Shown here piece by piece: positions 26,259-33,793 of a stretch of 64,000 bases of DNA (positions are counted from its first letter, which is position 1; the number at the start of each line of letters is the position of its first letter). The DNA comes from Solwaraspora sp. WMMD1047. GTDB taxonomy: Bacteria > Actinomycetota > Actinomycetes > Mycobacteriales > Micromonosporaceae. The DNA lies in contig NZ_JARUBL010000001.1 in the NCBI RefSeq assembly GCF_029626155.1, positions 2,108,001 through 2,172,000 of the forward strand, given 5' to 3'. The notes beneath the pieces are model-generated. The model searched no databases. It was not told where the DNA came from and saw only the letters and a program-made list of their open reading frames with translations. Position numbers and translations under genes: made by a program.

Positions 26259-26609
26259 GGTGTCATCCTCCGTGATTCGCCGGCCCGATGCCGGTCGCTC
26301 ACCACCTACACGAACTGTCGGCGGCCGGAACGACAGTCGGCCGGGACTTTTTTCCGGATCCGGGGTGCGGGGTGCGGCCCAGGCCAGGAAGCGGTTCCAC
26401 AGCGCCTCGGGTCCGGGCGCGTCGTAGCGGTTCAGGGTCACCAGGTCGCGGGTCGCCTCGTGCAGACAACTCGCCAGGTAGACCCGCAGCGACGCGGTCG
26501 CCCCGGCGTACTCGCGCACCAGCGCCAACCGGGCCTCGCCGCACGGCCACGGCAGGCCACAGACCCGGCACGTCCAGTGCGGGCGCCGTGGGTAATGCGG
26601 CCGGCTCAC
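25878..26609 (-). CDS. CxxC-containing conserved actinobacterial protein, in frame with the YCII domain
   Basis: From the GTG at 26609 the protein begins SRPHYPRRPHWTCRVCG-LPWPC, a Cys-rich N-terminus found in small conserved proteins beside XRE/DUF397 regulators, and continues through a helical stretch to FLAWAAP (about residue 90). Relatives, as I recall them, stop about there. Here no stop occurs and the frame runs into the YCII protein, ending at 25878 (243 residues in total). Either this is a true fusion or the original stop was lost, with YCII also translated from its own start. The GTG overlaps the upstream small gene's stop by GTGA, supporting real translation. Function unknown. Confidence 0.5.
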   Translation of the reverse strand: MSRPHYPRRPHWTCRVCGLPWPCGEARLALVREYAGATASLRVYLASCLHEATRDLVTLNRYDAPGPEALWNRFLAWAAPRTPDPEKSPGRLSFRPPTVRVGGERPASGRRITEDDTMTMYLLSVVQPTGPGLPEPEVLDKIMADVHAVKNEMRDAGVWVFSGGLHPPSTATVVRVRDGEALFTDGPYIEGKEHLGGFTIIEADDLDTALHWGGRLAAATTLPIEVRPFEGIDDGTSDGVGEG

Positions 26610-26782
26610 CGCCACCGACCCTGGTTCCTCGGGTACGGGTAGGGCGGCTCCAGCGGTGAGCCGGGCCGGTCGGGGCAGGGCCAGCGCAGCCCGCACCGGC
26701 AGAAGCGGCCCCACCGCGACAGGCGTTTGCGGTGGGTGGGCGTCAGCGGAACTGATCGGGTGCGTCGGTGAAACCAGCTCAT
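26606..26782 (-). CDS. Small Arg/Cys-rich conserved protein
   Basis: A 58-residue basic protein (MSWFHRRTRS, then RWGRFCRCGLRWPCPD) with GGAGGG before the ATG at 26782. The CRCG...CP arrangement echoes the Cys-rich N-terminus of the next protein, to which it is coupled by a GTGA overlap. It is divergent from the XRE regulator gene. I do not recognise a function; it is probably part of the same small conserved locus. Confidence 0.55.
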   Translation of the reverse strand: MSWFHRRTRSVPLTPTHRKRLSRWGRFCRCGLRWPCPDRPGSPLEPPYPYPRNQGRWR

Positions 26783-26936
26783 CTCTGCGGCCCTCCGGTC
26801 GGAATCAGGTGGTGACACTCTGCTGTGGATGCCCTACGGTCGGGAAGGGATCGGCTCCTGGGCCGGCGTCCGGGTCGCAGTCGATCTCGCCGGTCGGTGC
26901 CTGGCCGGTGACCATGGCGGACACTGTGGAGGAACT

Positions 26937-27746
26937 GTGGCGATCGAACGGGGCAGCACGTCGGACCTGATCCGCGCCCAGCTGCGGCGGCTGCGCACGG
27001 CCGCCGGCCTCAGCCAGGAGGAGTACGGCAAACGCGCCCACTACGCGTCGTCGACGGTCTCGGCGGTGGAGCTGGGCACCCGCGCGCTGGATCTGCCCTA
27101 CCTGCGTCGGGGCGACGAGGTGCTGAACACCGGCGGCCTCTTCGTCTCGCTGTTCAAGCTGGCCCTGCGCGACGGCGAACCGACCTGGTTCCGCTCGTTC
27201 CGGGAGGCCGAGGAGACCGCCACCCAGCTCCGCTGCTTCCAGCCGAACCTGATTCCGGGGCTGTTGCAGACCGAGGAGTACGCCCGGGCGATCGTCCGCT
27301 TGGACGTCAGCCTGAGCGAGGCTGACGTGGAACAGGTCGTCGCGAACCGGCTGGCCCGGCAGGCGATCCTGGACCAGGAGCGTCCGCCGCAGTTCATCGC
27401 GGTGCTCGACGAGTCGGCGCTGCACCGGTTCGCCGAGAGCTGCGCGGGGGTGATGGCCGGGCAGCTCGTACACCTGTTGGCTTGTGCCCGCCGCCCGCAT
27501 ATCAGCGTGCACATCGTGCCGGCCTCCACTGGGCTGCATGTCGGGTTGGCGGGGCCGTTCACTCTGGCCCGCTCGGCGGAGGACGGCTGGGTGGGGTTCC
27601 TGGACAGCCAGGTCGGTGGGGACAACGTGGACAGCCCGGAGGGTGTGGCGACGCTGTTGCGGGTCTGGGAAACTGTCCGGGCCGACGCGCTGCCCCGGCA
27701 GCAGTCGATCGACCTGATCGAAAGAGTGGTGAAGCCATGGACCTGA
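26937..27746 (+). CDS. XRE-family transcriptional regulator with DUF5753 domain
   Basis: A 269-residue regulator of the WhiJ-like type. The N-terminal HTH (about residues 8-62) contains LRRLRTAAGLSQEEYGKRAHYASSTVSAVELG, and the DUF5753 domain follows with LIPGLLQTEEYARAI, RLARQAIL and ISVHIVPA. The GTG at 26937 is preceded closely by GGAGGA. It overlaps the DUF397 gene by 10 bp. Such pairs are multiplied in Streptomyces and Micromonosporaceae and act in developmental or metabolic regulation; the target of this one is unknown. Confidence 0.9.
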   Translation: MAIERGSTSDLIRAQLRRLRTAAGLSQEEYGKRAHYASSTVSAVELGTRALDLPYLRRGDEVLNTGGLFVSLFKLALRDGEPTWFRSFREAEETATQLRCFQPNLIPGLLQTEEYARAIVRLDVSLSEADVEQVVANRLARQAILDQERPPQFIAVLDESALHRFAESCAGVMAGQLVHLLACARRPHISVHIVPASTGLHVGLAGPFTLARSAEDGWVGFLDSQVGGDNVDSPEGVATLLRVWETVRADALPRQQSIDLIERVVKPWT

Positions 27747-27931
27747 CCGGCGCCCGGTGGCGCAAGTCCACCCGCAGCGGCCCCAGCGGCAACGACTGTG
27801 TGGAGGTGGCCGACAACCTGGTCGGGGTGGTCGGAGTCCGGGACAGTAAGGACCCCGCCGGCCCCGCGCTGCTCTTCACCCCACCCGCCTGGCGCGCCTT
27901 CCTCCACGCCCTCCCTGACGCCGTCGTCTGA
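27737..27931 (+). CDS. DUF397 protein
   Basis: A 64-residue protein with the whole DUF397 pattern: WRKSTRSGPSGNDCVEVA, VGVRDSKDP, and LFTPPAWRAFLHAL. DUF397 proteins are encoded beside XRE/DUF5753 regulators and probably modulate them. The ATG at 27737 lies inside the end of the regulator gene, so the two are co-translated. The stop codon abuts a large inverted repeat. Confidence 0.93.
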   Translation: MDLTGARWRKSTRSGPSGNDCVEVADNLVGVVGVRDSKDPAGPALLFTPPAWRAFLHALPDAVV

Positions 27932-27982
27932 TGATCCGGGAGTGTTCGGGTCGTCGGATCGACCCGAACACTCCCGGATCAT
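27931..27982. terminator. 23-bp perfect inverted repeat, terminator-like
   Basis: Arms 27931-27953 and 27960-27982 are exact reverse complements over 23 bp with a 6-bp loop (TCGGAT). The repeat begins right at the DUF397 stop codon. There is no T-run, but long stem-loops of this type commonly end transcription in high-GC actinobacteria. The perfect arms could also mark a dispersed palindromic repeat. Confidence 0.75.
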
Positions 27983-27996
27983 GGCAGCATTGCCCA

Positions 27997-28413
27997 ATGC
28001 CGCAGACGGAAAGGTTGCACGCGGGGGATCTCGATCGGCTCCCTGATCCTCCGCCACGCACCGAGCTTGTCGACGGGAGCCTCGTTTTCCCAGGTCCACA
28101 GAATCTCTTTCATATGCTGACGCTGGCATTGCTGGAGCAGGGCCTACGGCGTTGGGCAACTTGGGACCGCTTCCGGGTGCGGCGGGAGATGTCGGTCGTG
28201 CTCGGTGAACGGCAGCGCCCCGAACCCGACCTGATCGTGGTGGACGCCGCGGCCGAAACCGGGACCGATCGGACCTGGTATCCGGCCGAGGCGGTGGTGC
28301 TGGCGGTGGAGGTGGTGTCGCCCGATTCCGAGATCCGCGACCGTGCCCGCAAGCCGCAGCTCTACGCGGAGGCGGGAATCCCGCACTTCTGGCGAGTCGA
28401 GGACCAGTTGTGA
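27997..28413 (+). CDS. Uma2-type PD-(D/E)XK nuclease-like protein, C-terminally short
   Basis: A 138-residue Uma2-family (DUF820) protein: TELVDGSLVFPGP, then PEPDLIVVD and VLAVEVVSPDSEIRDRARKPQLYAEAGIPHFWRVE. The catalytic Asp of PDLIVV and the ExVS strand are present. Typical members are about 180-200 residues; here a TGA directly follows HFWRVEDQL, so the last strands are missing. It may be a truncated remnant or a still folded short form. The function of the family is uncertain (nuclease-like, often multiplied in actinobacteria and cyanobacteria). Confidence 0.75.
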   Translation: MPQTERLHAGDLDRLPDPPPRTELVDGSLVFPGPQNLFHMLTLALLEQGLRRWATWDRFRVRREMSVVLGERQRPEPDLIVVDAAAETGTDRTWYPAEAVVLAVEVVSPDSEIRDRARKPQLYAEAGIPHFWRVEDQL

Positions 28414-28462
28414 GCCGGCACGACTCCCTGAGGATGGGGCGTCCGGTGGCAAGCGGGTGAGG

Positions 28463-28999
28463 ATGAGACGGCCGACCCTGTTCTTGACTGTGGGGCTGCC
28501 ATGCACCGGGAAGGCCACGGCTGCCCGGCGGATCGAAGCCGAGCGGGAGGCGCTTCGGCTCACCAAGGACGAGTGGGTGAAGGCCCTCTACGGCCACGAG
28601 AACCCGCCATCGGCTCAGGACGTGATCGAGGGACGGCTCATCCAGATCGGGCTGCGGGCGCTCGAACTCGGCACGAACGTCGTGATCGACTTCGGTCTGT
28701 GGAGTCGGGACGAGCGTTCCGCCCTCCGACAGGCGGCAGCGGACCTCGGCGCGACGGTTGAGCTGCGCTACTTCGAACTCGCCCCGACCGAGCAGCGCAG
28801 GCGAATCGACAGGCGCCAGGCCGAAGCGCCAGAAACCACCTGGCCGATGTCCGACGAGGAACTCGCCGAGTGGGCGACCAGGATCGAGATCCCGACGCCG
28901 GGAGAACTCGACGGCACCGAGCCGATCGACGACCCGCCGGCCGGATTCGCGACCTGGGAGGTGTGGCGCACCCACCGCTGGCCGCCATCGGTCTCCTGA
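28463..28999 (+). CDS. P-loop kinase (zeta-toxin/AAA-like)
   Basis: A 178-residue P-loop protein. GLPCTGKATAARRI is the Walker A loop, DFGLWSRDERSALR the strand-and-lid region, and RRRIDRRQAE a basic lid, the plan of small nucleotide or sugar kinases annotated as AAA-family ATPases. The ATG at 28463 is preceded by a weak GTGAGG. The Thr of the usual GKS/T is kept after an inserted Ala (GKAT), an atypical Walker A. Substrate unknown; nothing nearby indicates a toxin-antitoxin partner. Confidence 0.7.
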   Translation: MRRPTLFLTVGLPCTGKATAARRIEAEREALRLTKDEWVKALYGHENPPSAQDVIEGRLIQIGLRALELGTNVVIDFGLWSRDERSALRQAAADLGATVELRYFELAPTEQRRRIDRRQAEAPETTWPMSDEELAEWATRIEIPTPGELDGTEPIDDPPAGFATWEVWRTHRWPPSVS

Positions 29000-29056
29000 C
29001 GCCTGCCCGCAGTGCGGCAACCGGTCATCGCCCGCGGCGCATTGGCGGTGACGCCA

Positions 29057-30070
29057 CTAGTGGGAAAGGCCATCCAGCGTGGCATCGGTGCGCGCGGTGC
29101 CGAGGATCTCCGCGCCGAGCGGGCGCAGACTGTGCATAACCGAACCGCCGAGGCGCCGGGTGCTGATCAGGCCCGCGTTGCGCAGTACGCTCGCGTGCCG
29201 ACTGGCCGAGGCGATCGACACCCCGACCCGTTGCGCCAACTCGGTGGTGGTGCAGCCCGCGTCGACCGCCTCCAGCACGGCCGCCCTGGTCGGCCCGAGC
29301 AGAGCGACCAGCGGCGCGTCGGGTGAACCGGCCGGCCCGGTCGCCGTCGCCCCCAAGGGGCCGAGCCGATCCGCCACCGGATACACCAGCACGGGTGGCA
29401 GGTCGGGTTCGCGCAGCAGGGTCGGTTGCTCCCAGCAGAAGAACGACGGGATCAGGCTCAGTCCCCGCCCGTCGAGGTGGACGTCCCGGGTGACCCGGAA
29501 ACCGTGCACCTCCAGCACGGGTGGTCGCCACCGCAGGTCGGGATGGAGCGAACTGATCATTCCCTCGATGCCGGTCGCTGCCAGCACCCGGATCCGGGCG
29601 AGCCGCTCGGCGTCGGTCGCGGCCTGGATCCGGCTCGCGTACGGGGCCACCGCGATGCGGTGGTATTCGCGTACCGCCGTGGCAAGCAGGCGCAGGCTCT
29701 CGCGCTCACCGTCGGCCAGCGACCGGGTCCAACTGGACAGCGGGCGGTACGCGGCGAGTTGGCGCAGGTCGGTGCGGAGCCGCTGCCGAGGGGTGGCGAG
29801 CAGCGCCTCGATCCCGGCGTCCACTCCGTCGGCACCGGCCGTCGGGGTGAGGAAGTCCGGCGAGTACCCGTACGGCGGGGCCAGTTCGAGCAGCGGTCGC
29901 AGGGGCGGGGACAGCCGTCGCCGTACCGTGTTCCGCCACTGCTGAAAGATCGGCCCGCCGGTCCGGTTCTGCAACAGGTGCAGGCTGAGCAGCGTCTCCC
30001 ACATCGGGTCCGGACCGCCCGCCAGCCGGAGACGGACCAGGTCGCGCTCGGTGAAATGGATTCGGATCAT
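29057..30070 (-). CDS. ArsR-like winged-helix transcriptional regulator with large N-terminal domain
   Basis: A 337-residue protein. The C-terminal 75 residues are an ArsR-type winged helix: LLGPTRAAVLEAVDAGCTTTELAQRVGVSIASASRHASVLRNAGLISTRR. The N-terminal 240 residues are a DUF5937-like domain starting MIRIHFTERDLVRLRLAGGPDPMWE. Such proteins occur widely in actinobacteria as one-component regulators with unknown ligand. It faces away from the secreted DUF2690 gene across a repeat-bearing 474-bp gap. No classical metal-binding Cys cluster is seen. Confidence 0.85.
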   Translation of the reverse strand: MIRIHFTERDLVRLRLAGGPDPMWETLLSLHLLQNRTGGPIFQQWRNTVRRRLSPPLRPLLELAPPYGYSPDFLTPTAGADGVDAGIEALLATPRQRLRTDLRQLAAYRPLSSWTRSLADGERESLRLLATAVREYHRIAVAPYASRIQAATDAERLARIRVLAATGIEGMISSLHPDLRWRPPVLEVHGFRVTRDVHLDGRGLSLIPSFFCWEQPTLLREPDLPPVLVYPVADRLGPLGATATGPAGSPDAPLVALLGPTRAAVLEAVDAGCTTTELAQRVGVSIASASRHASVLRNAGLISTRRLGGSVMHSLRPLGAEILGTARTDATLDGLSH

Positions 30071-30544
30071 CTCGGGCCTCCCCCTGACCGTCGCTCATCA
30101 GCCTGGTCCGGGCTGGCGATCCTCCGCAAGCCGATCGACCGCCGTCCTCGGTCGGGGATACGACGCGTCGGCCTCGCGGGCGTGGCTCGGGTCTGCCGAC
30201 CACCCGCGACGGACCGGCCACCCGCGACGGACCGGCCACCCGCGACGGACCGGCCACCCGCGACGGACCGGCCACCCGTGCGCCGGATCGGCCACCCGTG
30301 CGGCGGATCGCTCGCTCGCGACGGCCAAGAGAGGCCCCGCTCGGCCACGACGGGACCGAGCGGGAACGACGGGACCGCCGTCGACCGTGGGCTTTGCGGC
30401 TCCGTCGAAAGGCCTCGCCCCCAGGGGCGAGGTGGGGCGAGCCTGGAGGCGGACACGAGCCGGCGGCGGGACAGCCGCGTCGGCCACCGTCCGGCCCGCG
30501 GATGAATCGCATTCGCGACGACACGTCCAGAGAGGTACGAAGAG
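30071..30544. other. 474-bp intergenic region with tandem repeats
   Basis: Between two divergent genes. Besides the 18-bp repeats described separately, I see no convincing gene here: open frames exist on both strands, but lack family resemblance and are dominated by the repeat. Both promoters must lie in it; I could not identify clear -35/-10 pairs. Confidence 0.5.
30200..30310. repeat. 18-bp tandem repeat, four perfect copies plus two diverged
   Basis: CCACCCGCGACGGACCGG occurs four times head to tail without a change at 30200-30217, 30218-30235, 30236-30253 and 30254-30271. Two diverged 20-bp copies starting CCACCCGTGCG follow at 30272 and 30292. Each unit is a multiple of three, so any frame through it stays open, which explains the long shadow reading frames. 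A minisatellite of this sort is prone to copy-number change. Confidence 0.9.
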
Positions 30545-31033
30545 ATGCGCATGCAAACCTGGGCGGCGAGCCGCTCATCGACTCTGTCGAAGAGTGGCCT
30601 ACGGCTGCTGGCCCTCGCGATCGTCCTGGTCGCCGGCGTGCTGAGCGCCGGTCCCGCCTCGGCGGCGCCGTCACAGGGTGCAGCGGAGGGCACCCTGGCA
30701 ACCTGCTCCGGCAACTCCTGCAACTACCAGGACCCGCAGGCGACCGGCTGTTCGGCCGGTGCCGCCAACTTCGACGAGTGGACCTACATGGGGTACCGGG
30801 TCGAGCACCGGTACTCTCCGACCTGCCGGGCGGTGTGGGTACGTGCCACCTACGTCTCGGGCAACGTGGCGTCCTTCGGCGCCCACCTGGAGACCAGGCT
30901 GACCGCGGGCAACGTCCGCCAGTACGTGACCTGGCGCGGCAACACCGGCTGGTCGCGGATGTACTCGTCCGCCTACTACAGCCGGGCGGTCGCGGTCACC
31001 AGCAGCGGTACCCACTACGGCGACTGGCTCTAG
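30545..31033 (+). CDS. Secreted DUF2690-family protein
   Basis: A 162-residue exported protein. A basic start (MRMQTWAASRSSTLSKSGLR), a hydrophobic core and ASA-AP at about residues 40-42 form a Sec signal peptide. The mature part begins ATCSGNSCNYQDPQATGC, the DUF2690 signature with paired Cys, and continues as a small beta-rich domain. Family function is unknown (extracellular, often beside regulators). The last 38 bp overlap the tail of the convergent GyrI-like gene. Confidence 0.85.
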   Translation: MRMQTWAASRSSTLSKSGLRLLALAIVLVAGVLSAGPASAAPSQGAAEGTLATCSGNSCNYQDPQATGCSAGAANFDEWTYMGYRVEHRYSPTCRAVWVRATYVSGNVASFGAHLETRLTAGNVRQYVTWRGNTGWSRMYSSAYYSRAVAVTSSGTHYGDWL

Positions 31034-31787
31034 CCGACCGGCCCGGCGGCAGAGTCGGTGGTGGCCACCGCGTGGTCGTCCGGTCCGACGACCGGCGAGC
31101 GCGCGGTGCCGCACCGTCGGTCGGTGCTCCTGAGGTGCGGTGCGCGATCCCGACACCGTCGTTGGTGACCGGTTGGCGGAGGATGGTGCGGCGTTTGTCG
31201 GGTGGAACCCGGCGGAAGTCGCTGAGGTAGATTTCGTGGTGGGTGCCGGTCGGGCGCAGGTCGTGGCCGGGGATGAAGTCGTGGTGCAAACGCGCGAGGA
31301 CCTCGGCCTCGTCGTCGAAGGAGCCGACGTGCAGGGTCTGCGCGCACCGTCCTTCGGAGAGCGTCTGGAGACGGACGGCGTCGAGTCGGGCCGGTTGGTT
31401 CTTCGCCCGGGCCTGCTCGATGGCGGTGGTGACCATGGCTGGCTCGATCCAGTCCGGGACCATGAGCATCAGGGTCCAGTTCCACCGTGACTTGTCCCGC
31501 GCGGTGGTGAAGGAGTCCATGTCCTCGGCCCACCACAGCCCTTCCAGCGGCGGTACGACGTAGTCGCGCCCGAGCTCCCGCTTGCTGGCGAACTTGATCT
31601 TGTACGCCACCGGATAGAGCGCCTCGATCGTCTCGGCGAAGGCGGGCGAGGTGTTGGGGTCGCCGTGGCCGTCGGCCATGAGGTACCGCATGTCCGGCAC
31701 GTCGACGATCCTGAACCGCCCTCGTTGTGCTCGGTAGGCGTCGAGGGTCCTTCGGAAGTCGATCTTGTCGGCAGTGCTGCTCGGCAT
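30996..31787 (-). CDS. GyrI-like small-molecule-binding protein with extended C-terminus
   Basis: A 263-residue protein whose first about 210 residues match the GyrI-like/DUF2174 type: DFRRTLDAYRAQRGRFRIVDVPDMRYLMADGHGDPN, LEGLWWAEDM and RRVPPDKRRTILRQPV. Family members normally stop soon after the last motif. Here the frame continues for about 55 Arg/Pro/Thr-rich residues and runs antisense into the DUF2690 gene, so the native stop was probably lost. Such proteins bind hydrophobic or cationic small molecules. The start ATG follows GAGG, and the gene is divergent from the NAD-epimerase gene. Confidence 0.8.
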   Translation of the reverse strand: MPSSTADKIDFRRTLDAYRAQRGRFRIVDVPDMRYLMADGHGDPNTSPAFAETIEALYPVAYKIKFASKRELGRDYVVPPLEGLWWAEDMDSFTTARDKSRWNWTLMLMVPDWIEPAMVTTAIEQARAKNQPARLDAVRLQTLSEGRCAQTLHVGSFDDEAEVLARLHHDFIPGHDLRPTGTHHEIYLSDFRRVPPDKRRTILRQPVTNDGVGIAHRTSGAPTDGAAPRARRSSDRTTTRWPPPTLPPGRSARASRRSGYRCW

Positions 31788-31857
31788 CGGGTACCTCGAT
31801 TCGGGGCGGAGGTCACCATCATCAGACCCCCGTCAAGCGTCGGAGCCGTGGCTCGGG

Positions 31858-31903
31858 TTGACGATGCGGAACGTCGTTCCGTATTGTTGTGGAACAACGT
31901 TCC
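31858..31903 (+). promoter_or_regulatory. Promoter with two palindromic operators upstream of the epimerase gene
   Basis: TTGACG (31858-31863) and TATTGT (31882-31887) are 18 bp apart and form a sigma70-type promoter. The whole -35/-10 spacer is taken by CGGAACG-T-CGTTCCG (31867-31881), a perfect 7-bp inverted repeat. A second copy, GGAAC-AAC-GTTCC (31891-31903), covers the expected start of transcription. Two sites of the same core within one promoter indicate a dimeric repressor, probably of TetR type. No such regulator gene is adjacent. Confidence 0.75.
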
Positions 31904-31926
31904 GTTTATCTCGGAGGAGACACGCC

Positions 31927-32877
31927 ATGGCTGTCCTGGTCACCGGAGGTACCGGTTTCATCGGGTCGCACACGGTGCGGGCGCTGCTGGACCAGGGCGA
32001 GGAGTGCGTACTCGTGCAGCGCCGCGCCACCGGGCTGCCACCCGTGCTCGCCGACGCCCGGGTCGCGATCGAGCGGGCCGACGTCGCCGACATGCCGGCC
32101 CTGCTCGGCCTCGGCGCCCGCCATAAGATCACCGGGATCGTGCACCTGGCGGGCTCCATGCCCTGGCCGGTCGGCGCCGACGAGCCGATCCCCGGCGCCC
32201 GCATGGCGCTCGGCGGCCTGCTCAACGTCTTCCAGGTCGCTCAGGAGTGGGGCGTACGGCGAGTCGGCGTCGCCAGCACCATCGGCGTCTACCACGGCGT
32301 CTCCGGGGACGGTCCGCTGACGGAGGACCTGCCGCTGTCGATGGACTCGGTCCACGTCATCCCGACCTTCAAGAAAATCGGCGAACTGCTTGACGACTGG
32401 CTGGCGTCGGCGGCCGGGCTCGACGTCGTCAACTACCGGATCTCCGGGACCTGGGGGCCGGGCGGTCACGAGGACCCGTTCTTCCCGGCGCCCGCGCTCG
32501 CCCACGCCGCCGCCCGCGGCACCGAGCCCGACCTGTCGTCGCAGGCCCGGCCCCCGTACGCCGAGGACGCCCTCGACCTGTGCTACGTCAAGGACACCGG
32601 GCGGGCGATCGCCCTGCTGCACCTGGCCGACAAGCTCAACCACCGTACGTACAACGTGGCCTCGGGCCGGGCCACCTCGAACGCCGACATCGTCACCGCC
32701 ATCCGGACCGTGGTTCCGTCCGCCGACCTGTCCCTGCCGTCGCGCGGGTCCGCCGCCCCGGCATCCTGGCTCGACATCACCCGGCTGCACGACGACACCG
32801 GCTACCTACCCTCGTACGACGCCGAGCGCGCCGCCGCCGACTACATCGCCTGGCTGCGCGCGGGCCACGACCGGTAA
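31927..32877 (+). CDS. NAD-dependent epimerase/dehydratase family protein (extended SDR)
   Basis: A 316-residue extended short-chain dehydrogenase. GGTGFIGSH is the NAD-binding loop, VASTIGVYHG holds the catalytic Ser/Thr region, and the usual YxxxK appears replaced (PTFKKIGE, with Phe for Tyr), which would be unusual for a catalytic epimerase. The ATG at 31927 has GGAGGAG at -8. It is controlled by the operator pair just upstream. The substrate may be a sugar nucleotide or another carbonyl compound; if the Tyr is truly missing it may be a binding or regulatory protein. Confidence 0.8.
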   Translation: MAVLVTGGTGFIGSHTVRALLDQGEECVLVQRRATGLPPVLADARVAIERADVADMPALLGLGARHKITGIVHLAGSMPWPVGADEPIPGARMALGGLLNVFQVAQEWGVRRVGVASTIGVYHGVSGDGPLTEDLPLSMDSVHVIPTFKKIGELLDDWLASAAGLDVVNYRISGTWGPGGHEDPFFPAPALAHAAARGTEPDLSSQARPPYAEDALDLCYVKDTGRAIALLHLADKLNHRTYNVASGRATSNADIVTAIRTVVPSADLSLPSRGSAAPASWLDITRLHDDTGYLPSYDAERAAADYIAWLRAGHDR

Positions 32878-33051
32878 CGGCTATCCCGATCGGTCGAGCA
32901 CTCCGACGGTGTCGCCCACGCTGACCCGCTGATCGTCGCGTGAAGGTACGGTCCGTACAACCCAGTCGTCCGCCGCAGCCATATCGTCCGGGCGGCCTGG
33001 TCCCGGCCCTGATGAAGCCGGCTGCGCCGGTGGTGGAGGTACCATAACCAT

Positions 33052-33312
33052 ATGGCGCTGAGAAAGACGACAGTGATGGTCGACGAGGATGATCTGAGGG
33101 TCATCAAGGAGGCCGCCGCTCGGGAGGGGCGTCCGGAGTCGGAGTACTTCCGGGAGGCGTTCCACATCGCGGCGCTGCGGGCGCGTCGTTGGTCGGGGGA
33201 GTGGGACATCCCGGAGATCGGGTTCGGCGGGCCGGTGAGCGATGACGATGTGCGGGCGGCGGTGGCGGAGGCCGAAGACCGCAAGTACGGCTCGCCCGGC
33301 CGCGCTGCATGA
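33052..33312 (+). CDS. vapB: VapB-type ribbon-helix-helix antitoxin
   Basis: An 86-residue protein with an N-terminal ribbon-helix-helix: LRKTTVMVDEDDLRVIKEAAAREGRPESEYFREAFHIAAL. The C-terminal tail (EWDIPEIGFGG and beyond) is the part expected to wrap around the toxin. GGAGG precedes the ATG. It overlaps the PIN-domain gene by ATGA, the standard antitoxin-first order, and probably represses the operon as a complex with the toxin. Confidence 0.88.
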   Translation: MALRKTTVMVDEDDLRVIKEAAAREGRPESEYFREAFHIAALRARRWSGEWDIPEIGFGGPVSDDDVRAAVAEAEDRKYGSPGRAA

Positions 33313-33743
33313 TCCTTGTTGGGGACACCTCCGGGCTGGTGGCCGCGTTCAACATCGACGATCCCGAGCACGCCGCCGCGCGAAAGGCTTTCGCCGAGGC
33401 GTCGGCGACGGTGATCTCACCGCTGGTGTTCGGGGAGCTCGAGCACATCATCACGCGCAACGTGGACCGCAAGGCAGCACACGCCGTGCAGGACTGGCTG
33501 CTGGGGCAGGAACGGAACCAGCGGGTCCTGGTCCCGGAGGTGACCGCGACCGCGCTGCGCAGGGCCCGCACGGTCCAGTCCCGGTACGCGGCCCTGCGCT
33601 TGGATCTCGCGGACGCCGTGAACGTCGTGCTCGCCGAGCGGTACGAGACGGATGCAGTCCTGACGCTGGACCGGCGGGACTTCCGGGCGATCCGTCCATT
33701 GAGCAGTCATCCGGCGTTCCGGGTCCTGCCCGACGATCTCTGA
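33309..33743 (+). CDS. vapC: VapC-type PIN-domain ribonuclease toxin
   Basis: A 144-residue PIN domain. The acidic catalytic residues are visible: Asp6 (VGDTSGL), Glu43 (FGELEHI), Asp in LRLDLADAVNVVLAE, and Asp in VLTLDRRDF. Such toxins cut tRNA or rRNA when freed from the antitoxin. All four conserved acids are present, so the protein is probably active. It is translationally coupled to the antitoxin gene. Confidence 0.9.
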   Translation: MILVGDTSGLVAAFNIDDPEHAAARKAFAEASATVISPLVFGELEHIITRNVDRKAAHAVQDWLLGQERNQRVLVPEVTATALRRARTVQSRYAALRLDLADAVNVVLAERYETDAVLTLDRRDFRAIRPLSSHPAFRVLPDDL

Positions 33744-33793
33744 GAGCCCGGTGCATAGGCACCCAGCAGGGCTACGGGCACCACACCTGCGGT

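Noticed and set aside
27931-28413. Insertion-sequence end next to the 23-bp inverted repeat
   Set aside because: No transposase, no target duplication and only a 6-bp loop between the arms; a hairpin is the simpler reading.
30200-30310. CRISPR array
   Set aside because: Units are 18 bp and directly adjacent without unique spacers, and no cas gene is near.
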